Assembly: GCF_016908555.1 (NCBI RefSeq) | Contig: NZ_JAFBEE010000012.1 | Location: 24,904 to 88,903, forward strand | Length of the DNA: 64,000 bases | From: Alkaliphilus hydrothermalis | Lineage (GTDB): Bacteria; Bacillota; Clostridia; Peptostreptococcales; Natronincolaceae | Reading direction: 5' to 3' | Part shown: in pieces, positions 60,689 through 64,000 of the stretch | Layout of the letters: each line of letters begins with the position of its first letter | How positions within the stretch are numbered: position 1 is the first letter of the stretch | Position numbers and translations under genes: made by a program | The notes under the pieces: generated by a model | What the model saw: the letters and a program-made list of their open reading frames with translations, nothing else | The model's database searches: none | What the model was told of the DNA's origin: nothing

Positions 60689-62419
60689 ATGAATAAAATA
60701 AAAAAGAAACGTATGTTTAATTTATTGATTTTATCCATTGTTTTGAGTTTAGTTGTTTTACCAAACAATGTTTTTGCCAACACAAACAAAACCTATTCGG
60801 CATTTTACCTAGGTGAATATGGTGATTATGATGCACAAAGGTTTGTGTATCATATGGATAACTTATTCTATACTAGACATAGTTATAAAACTACACACAA
60901 TTCTAGTAATAGACCAACTGCATCTGATATAATCAATGCTAGTAATAGCGCTTTTTTATATCTATCGGGACATGGATATAGTGATACAGAGCTCACGATT
61001 AGTAATCCTATTGATGGATCAACAATAAGTAGTATTTCAGCTGAATCAAATGCGAGCATGAAAGATGGTTCGTACTATAGTACTAATGAAATCAATACTG
61101 CTAAAAAAGATTCGTATACAACATGGTCTAAATGGAACACAAATCTAAAGTGGGTATTTATAGCTGGATGTGGACAGTTAAACTATGGTACACAAGGAAG
61201 AGGCAACTTCTATAATAATGAAAATACAGCTCAACTTTGGGCAAAAACTATGCTAGGTACTAATAGGGTACATGGAATTTTAGGATACTATGGAAGTGCA
61301 CCTGGAGACAACAACGATAGTTCTATTGTTAATAGTTTTTTTAATAATGCAACAGAAATTAGCTACTACACTGGAAAGCCTGAGACAATTTTAAATTCAT
61401 GGAAAAATGCTAATACTTCAATTGTATCAATAACATGGGCGAGTCTTGTACATAGAGGTAATGCAGGTGACTATTTACCAGGATTTTGGACTGGCTTAAC
61501 TGCAAATACAACTGGTGCATATACATTTGATCTATATCAGAAGTCGGGGACGTCTTCTGCTATTCCAATATCTTTAGTTTCAAATGATTTTTCTCTTGCA
61601 AGTAGTAGTAATCAAGACTTACCAACAAGTATAGAATCAGAAAAAACCAAGTTTAAATTGTTAAATACTTATATTCCGAATAATAAATCATTAAAAAATT
61701 TAAAAGTATCACCGATAGATATCAATAGAAGTGCAATTGCAGAAAGGCTGATAGGAGGAACTCATGATTTACGAGTTGAGAGATACGATGAAGAAGGTAA
61801 TCATATCATCAATAATAAAAATAAGGAAGTAAAAATATTAAAAAATGGCGGATTAATATTTAGGGATAAGAGCAAGAGTATAGAAGACGCACAAAAAGTG
61901 AGTTTTAACGAAGAAGTAGCAGTAGAAAAGGCAAAACAATTTTTAAAGGTTAATGGTCTTTTACCAAGAGATGCAAAAGTAAAAGATGTGTATAAGGTTA
62001 CAAGAGCAACCATGACATCAGATCGTGAGGAATTTTTAGAAGAAGAAGTAATGGAGTATTCAGTTATATTTAGTCATTACTATAACGGGACAGAAATATC
62101 AAGTATAAATGGCGAAGGAATAATAGTTGAAGTTGGAGAGAGTGGTGTTAATCACCTACAGTTTTTATGGCATGATTTAGAAGAGTTCGGAGAAAGTAGA
62201 AATCATATAAATGTTGAAGTAGCTTTATCTAAATTAAAAAATCAGAAGAATATTAAGTGGAACTTACCAAAAGAAGTAGCAATATCTAATATAGAACTTG
62301 TCTATCAATCTCCTGATATTAACGATGATAATATTACTAATTTCAAACCAGCATGGAAAATAGAAATTAATAATAATATACCGATATTAATTGATGCAGT
62401 AACGGGTGAACGTCTATAA
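60689..62419 (+). CDS. Secreted caspase-like (clan CD) protein with PepSY-like C-terminus
   Basis: A 576-residue protein with a signal peptide (1-31, cut probably after VFA). Residues 35-265 form a caspase-like fold with a His/Cys pair: H95 in FLYLSGHGY and C161 in FIAGCGQLN, the dyad order and strand context of clan CD peptidases and DUF6345. The second half (about 345-576) resembles PepSY-like or protease-inhibitor repeats. It is a probable exported peptidase, perhaps self-inhibited. ATG 60689 follows GAGAGGG; an upstream start lacks one. Strongly AT-rich, N- and S-rich. Confidence 0.65.
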   Translation: MNKIKKKRMFNLLILSIVLSLVVLPNNVFANTNKTYSAFYLGEYGDYDAQRFVYHMDNLFYTRHSYKTTHNSSNRPTASDIINASNSAFLYLSGHGYSDTELTISNPIDGSTISSISAESNASMKDGSYYSTNEINTAKKDSYTTWSKWNTNLKWVFIAGCGQLNYGTQGRGNFYNNENTAQLWAKTMLGTNRVHGILGYYGSAPGDNNDSSIVNSFFNNATEISYYTGKPETILNSWKNANTSIVSITWASLVHRGNAGDYLPGFWTGLTANTTGAYTFDLYQKSGTSSAIPISLVSNDFSLASSSNQDLPTSIESEKTKFKLLNTYIPNNKSLKNLKVSPIDINRSAIAERLIGGTHDLRVERYDEEGNHIINNKNKEVKILKNGGLIFRDKSKSIEDAQKVSFNEEVAVEKAKQFLKVNGLLPRDAKVKDVYKVTRATMTSDREEFLEEEVMEYSVIFSHYYNGTEISSINGEGIIVEVGESGVNHLQFLWHDLEEFGESRNHINVEVALSKLKNQKNIKWNLPKEVAISNIELVYQSPDINDDNITNFKPAWKIEINNNIPILIDAVTGERL

Positions 62420-62489
62420 ATTACAATAAGGATGCAGGGATAAGTATTTTCCCTGCATTTTTAATAATATTTGGAAGCGAGGTGTTGGA

Positions 62490-63374
62490 ATGAAAAAACA
62501 CTATATTTTAATTATAATGGGAATACTAGCTGTTGGACTTACTTATATAGCGTCTACTAATGTACGTAAAACAGAAACTTTATTTGATATAATAAATGCT
62601 AGACCAGTAGATGTAAAAAATAGTAGAAGTAAAACCATCGTTAGTATAATTGATAGTGGTGTAGATATTTATAATTACAATGATAGGTTATTAATAAAAG
62701 GTAGAAATATTATAAACACAGAAGAGCCACCTATCGATAAGCTGGGGCATGGAACTATAATCACGGATATAATCTTCGATGTTGTTAATGAAGTAATGAT
62801 TCATAATGAACATATAAAAGTGCTACCCGTAAAAGTTTTTGATGATTATGGCAATACAAAAGATAAGTTTATACCAGAGGGAATAAAGTGGGCTGTAGAT
62901 AATGGAGCAAATATTATAAACTTAAGCATAGCTATGAAAAGTGTAAATAATGATATTGTAGAGGCTATTGAGTACGCAAGTCAAAAAGATGTGTTAATAG
63001 TTGCCTCCGTAGGAAATGACGGTACTCAAATAGAGGGCACTTTACTAAACAATTTACCTGTTATTTGGGTAGGATCAATAAATAAAAATAGATTAAAATC
63101 TAATTTTTCTAGCTTTGGAGAACATTTAATTCTTGTTGCACTGGGAGAAGATATTGAAACGAGCAAAGGAATTACTACAGGTACTAGCTATTCTGTAGCA
63201 CAAGTAACAGCAGCAGCTGCAATACTAAAATCTATAGATAATACACTAACTCCAATGGAAATAAAAAATATTCTACAGTCCAGTGCTAAGGATCTAGGAG
63301 CTAAAGGGGTAGATAAATATTATGGTTATGGGTTATTGGATATAAAAAATGCAATAAAAAATCTTGAAAATTAA
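62490..63374 (+). CDS. Subtilisin-like (S8) serine protease
   Basis: A 294-residue protease with one N-terminal membrane or signal segment (4-22) and no classical propeptide. The catalytic triad is complete: D55 in SIIDSGVD, H87 in KLGHGTII and S233 in TTGTSYSVAQV. The oxyanion asparagine appears in ASVGNDGT. The lack of a long I9-type prodomain is unusual. It starts 70 bases after the caspase-like gene, co-directional. Possible partner or processor of the neighbouring exported protein. Confidence 0.88.
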   Translation: MKKHYILIIMGILAVGLTYIASTNVRKTETLFDIINARPVDVKNSRSKTIVSIIDSGVDIYNYNDRLLIKGRNIINTEEPPIDKLGHGTIITDIIFDVVNEVMIHNEHIKVLPVKVFDDYGNTKDKFIPEGIKWAVDNGANIINLSIAMKSVNNDIVEAIEYASQKDVLIVASVGNDGTQIEGTLLNNLPVIWVGSINKNRLKSNFSSFGEHLILVALGEDIETSKGITTGTSYSVAQVTAAAAILKSIDNTLTPMEIKNILQSSAKDLGAKGVDKYYGYGLLDIKNAIKNLEN

Positions 63375-63384
63375 TGGAGGTATT

Positions 63385-63729
63385 ATGAAAAAGATAATTT
63401 GTAGCGTAATTCTATTATTTATCTTGTTCAACTTATTGGCTTGTGTCAACAATAGTATATCAGAAAAAGAAGCTATAAGTATTGCATATCAAGATGCCGA
63501 GCTTGAAATATCATCTGCTCAGTTAGAAAAATTTAATACAGAGGCAATAAAATTGGATTCGTGGTATGTAAAGGAACCATATAGATCTTGGGACGATGTG
63601 TGGAGAGTAATTATTCAAACTAAAGAGGGAGAACATTTATTCTTGTATGCTATACTTGCTGAAAATGGCAAAATTATTGAAAAGATACGTTATAATGAAG
63701 TAGATAAATATGTTGTGAAAAATAAATAG
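63385..63729 (+). CDS. Small lipoprotein, PepSY-like
   Basis: A 114-residue protein. A signal peptide ends in the lipobox LLAC, with the lipidated cysteine at residue 20. The mature part (EAISIAYQDAELE, DSWYVKEPYRSWDDVWRVII, ENGKIIEKI) looks like a PepSY or YpeB-type domain, which often inhibits proteases. ATG 63385 follows GGAGG; an in-frame start at 63364 overlaps the protease gene. Its role with the two proteases is inferred. Confidence 0.7.
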   Translation: MKKIICSVILLFILFNLLACVNNSISEKEAISIAYQDAELEISSAQLEKFNTEAIKLDSWYVKEPYRSWDDVWRVIIQTKEGEHLFLYAILAENGKIIEKIRYNEVDKYVVKNK

Positions 63730-63940
63730 TATTTGTAAGGGAGGTCTATAGAATAGATATAAATAAACTTCCCAGTGGGGCAGATAGCCTTTGATATTAT
63801 AATCATAAAGACATTGTTAAGCATATTGCACAAGATAATAAAGAAGATACTATAGAGAAGAGAATTATGCAGACGTGGACCCTCGTAGACTTGCAGCAAC
63901 ACTCAGGTATTAAAAAACCTCTCTATTTTCCCTTTTGATG
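63730..63940 (+). pseudogene. Broken reading frame at window end
   Basis: After AGGGAGG (63738-63744) a frame reads IDINKLPSGADSL, then an in-frame TGA (63793-63795), then YYNHKDIVKHIAQDNKEDTI and on to a stop near 63940. The two halves read like one hydrophilic protein with a nonsense codon, or are a chance run. No start with good spacing is seen for the second half. I do not recognise a family. The remaining 60 bases hold nothing clear. Confidence 0.25.
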
Positions 63941-64000
63941 TAGGGGTATAGGGTTTAGCATGTAGAAGACTTATTCCTACGGAGGCACAGATCATTTCTA

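Noticed and set aside
63793..63795. Selenocysteine codon in the terminal frame
   Set aside because: No hairpin of bacterial SECIS type seen just after the TGA and no recognisable selenoprotein family; retained only as a broken frame.
1..64000. CRISPR arrays, tRNA genes, rRNA genes and complete insertion sequences
   Set aside because: None seen on either strand; no regularly spaced repeats and no transposase-like product.

Overview
The window looks like chromosome of a motile, spore-forming, anaerobic Clostridia, most like the Alkaliphilus/Natronincola group. That placement is inferred from gene content, low GC, Clostridia-type riboswitches and gene order; no database was searched. Most of the window is ordinary core genome with short operons. 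The accessory-looking parts are a two-gene NTPase module (36.1-39.3 kb), a three-gene exported protease cluster (60.7-63.7 kb) and scattered small ORFs.

Layout. 0.1-4.2 kb: an unknown protein, a 21-codon mini-ORF behind a hairpin, an HD-GYP c-di-GMP phosphodiesterase, a membrane chemotaxis receptor and a small basic protein. 4.6-7.3 kb: NIF3-like protein, MsrB, a YvyF-like flagellar-operon protein and a class IV aminotransferase. 7.4-15.1 kb: a flagellar/translation block in the Bacillus order (flaG, fliS, flgN/fliT-like, hpf, DUF5317, secA, prfB with its programmed frameshift), but with no fliD. Between the flagellar chaperone and hpf lie a probable raiA-motif RNA, a copy of a dispersed repeat and a DnaA-box cluster. 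15.3-22.7 kb: a Cache-type chemotaxis receptor, a cold-shock protein, YaaR, a YlqG/FliK-like protein, a YlqH/FlhB-like protein, flagellin behind a sigma-28 promoter, and a second FliS. 22.8-27.7 kb: Tex, a GNAT enzyme and a SpoVB-like flippase.

27.8-36.0 kb is riboswitch-controlled. A cobalamin riboswitch precedes an AspT-fold transporter, sucC, sucD and an MFS permease. A second cobalamin riboswitch begins five bases after the permease stop and precedes an amidohydrolase and a membrane protein. An FMN riboswitch precedes ribU. 36.1-39.3 kb is an AT-rich two-gene module: a possible HEPN protein and a 919-residue protein with a variant ParA-type P-loop (KGGLGRTT) plus a second, canonical P-loop.

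39.6-47.3 kb holds the t6A genes (tsaE-tsaB-rimI, and later tsaD), a degenerate ABC-ATPase-like protein, and an ECF sigma/anti-sigma pair with two bactofilin-like membrane proteins behind a probable autoregulated promoter. 47.3-60.2 kb carries a second DnaA-box cluster, bioY with a BirA operator, an ABC-F ATPase, rex, a MarR regulator, a 2[4Fe-4S] ferredoxin, a P-loop/Asp23 fusion, glutamate dehydrogenase, an SDR enzyme, an OGG-type glycosylase, DUF554 and CIRCE-controlled groES-groEL. 60.7-63.7 kb encodes a secreted caspase-like protein, a subtilisin-like protease and a small lipoprotein. The last 270 bases hold only a broken reading frame.
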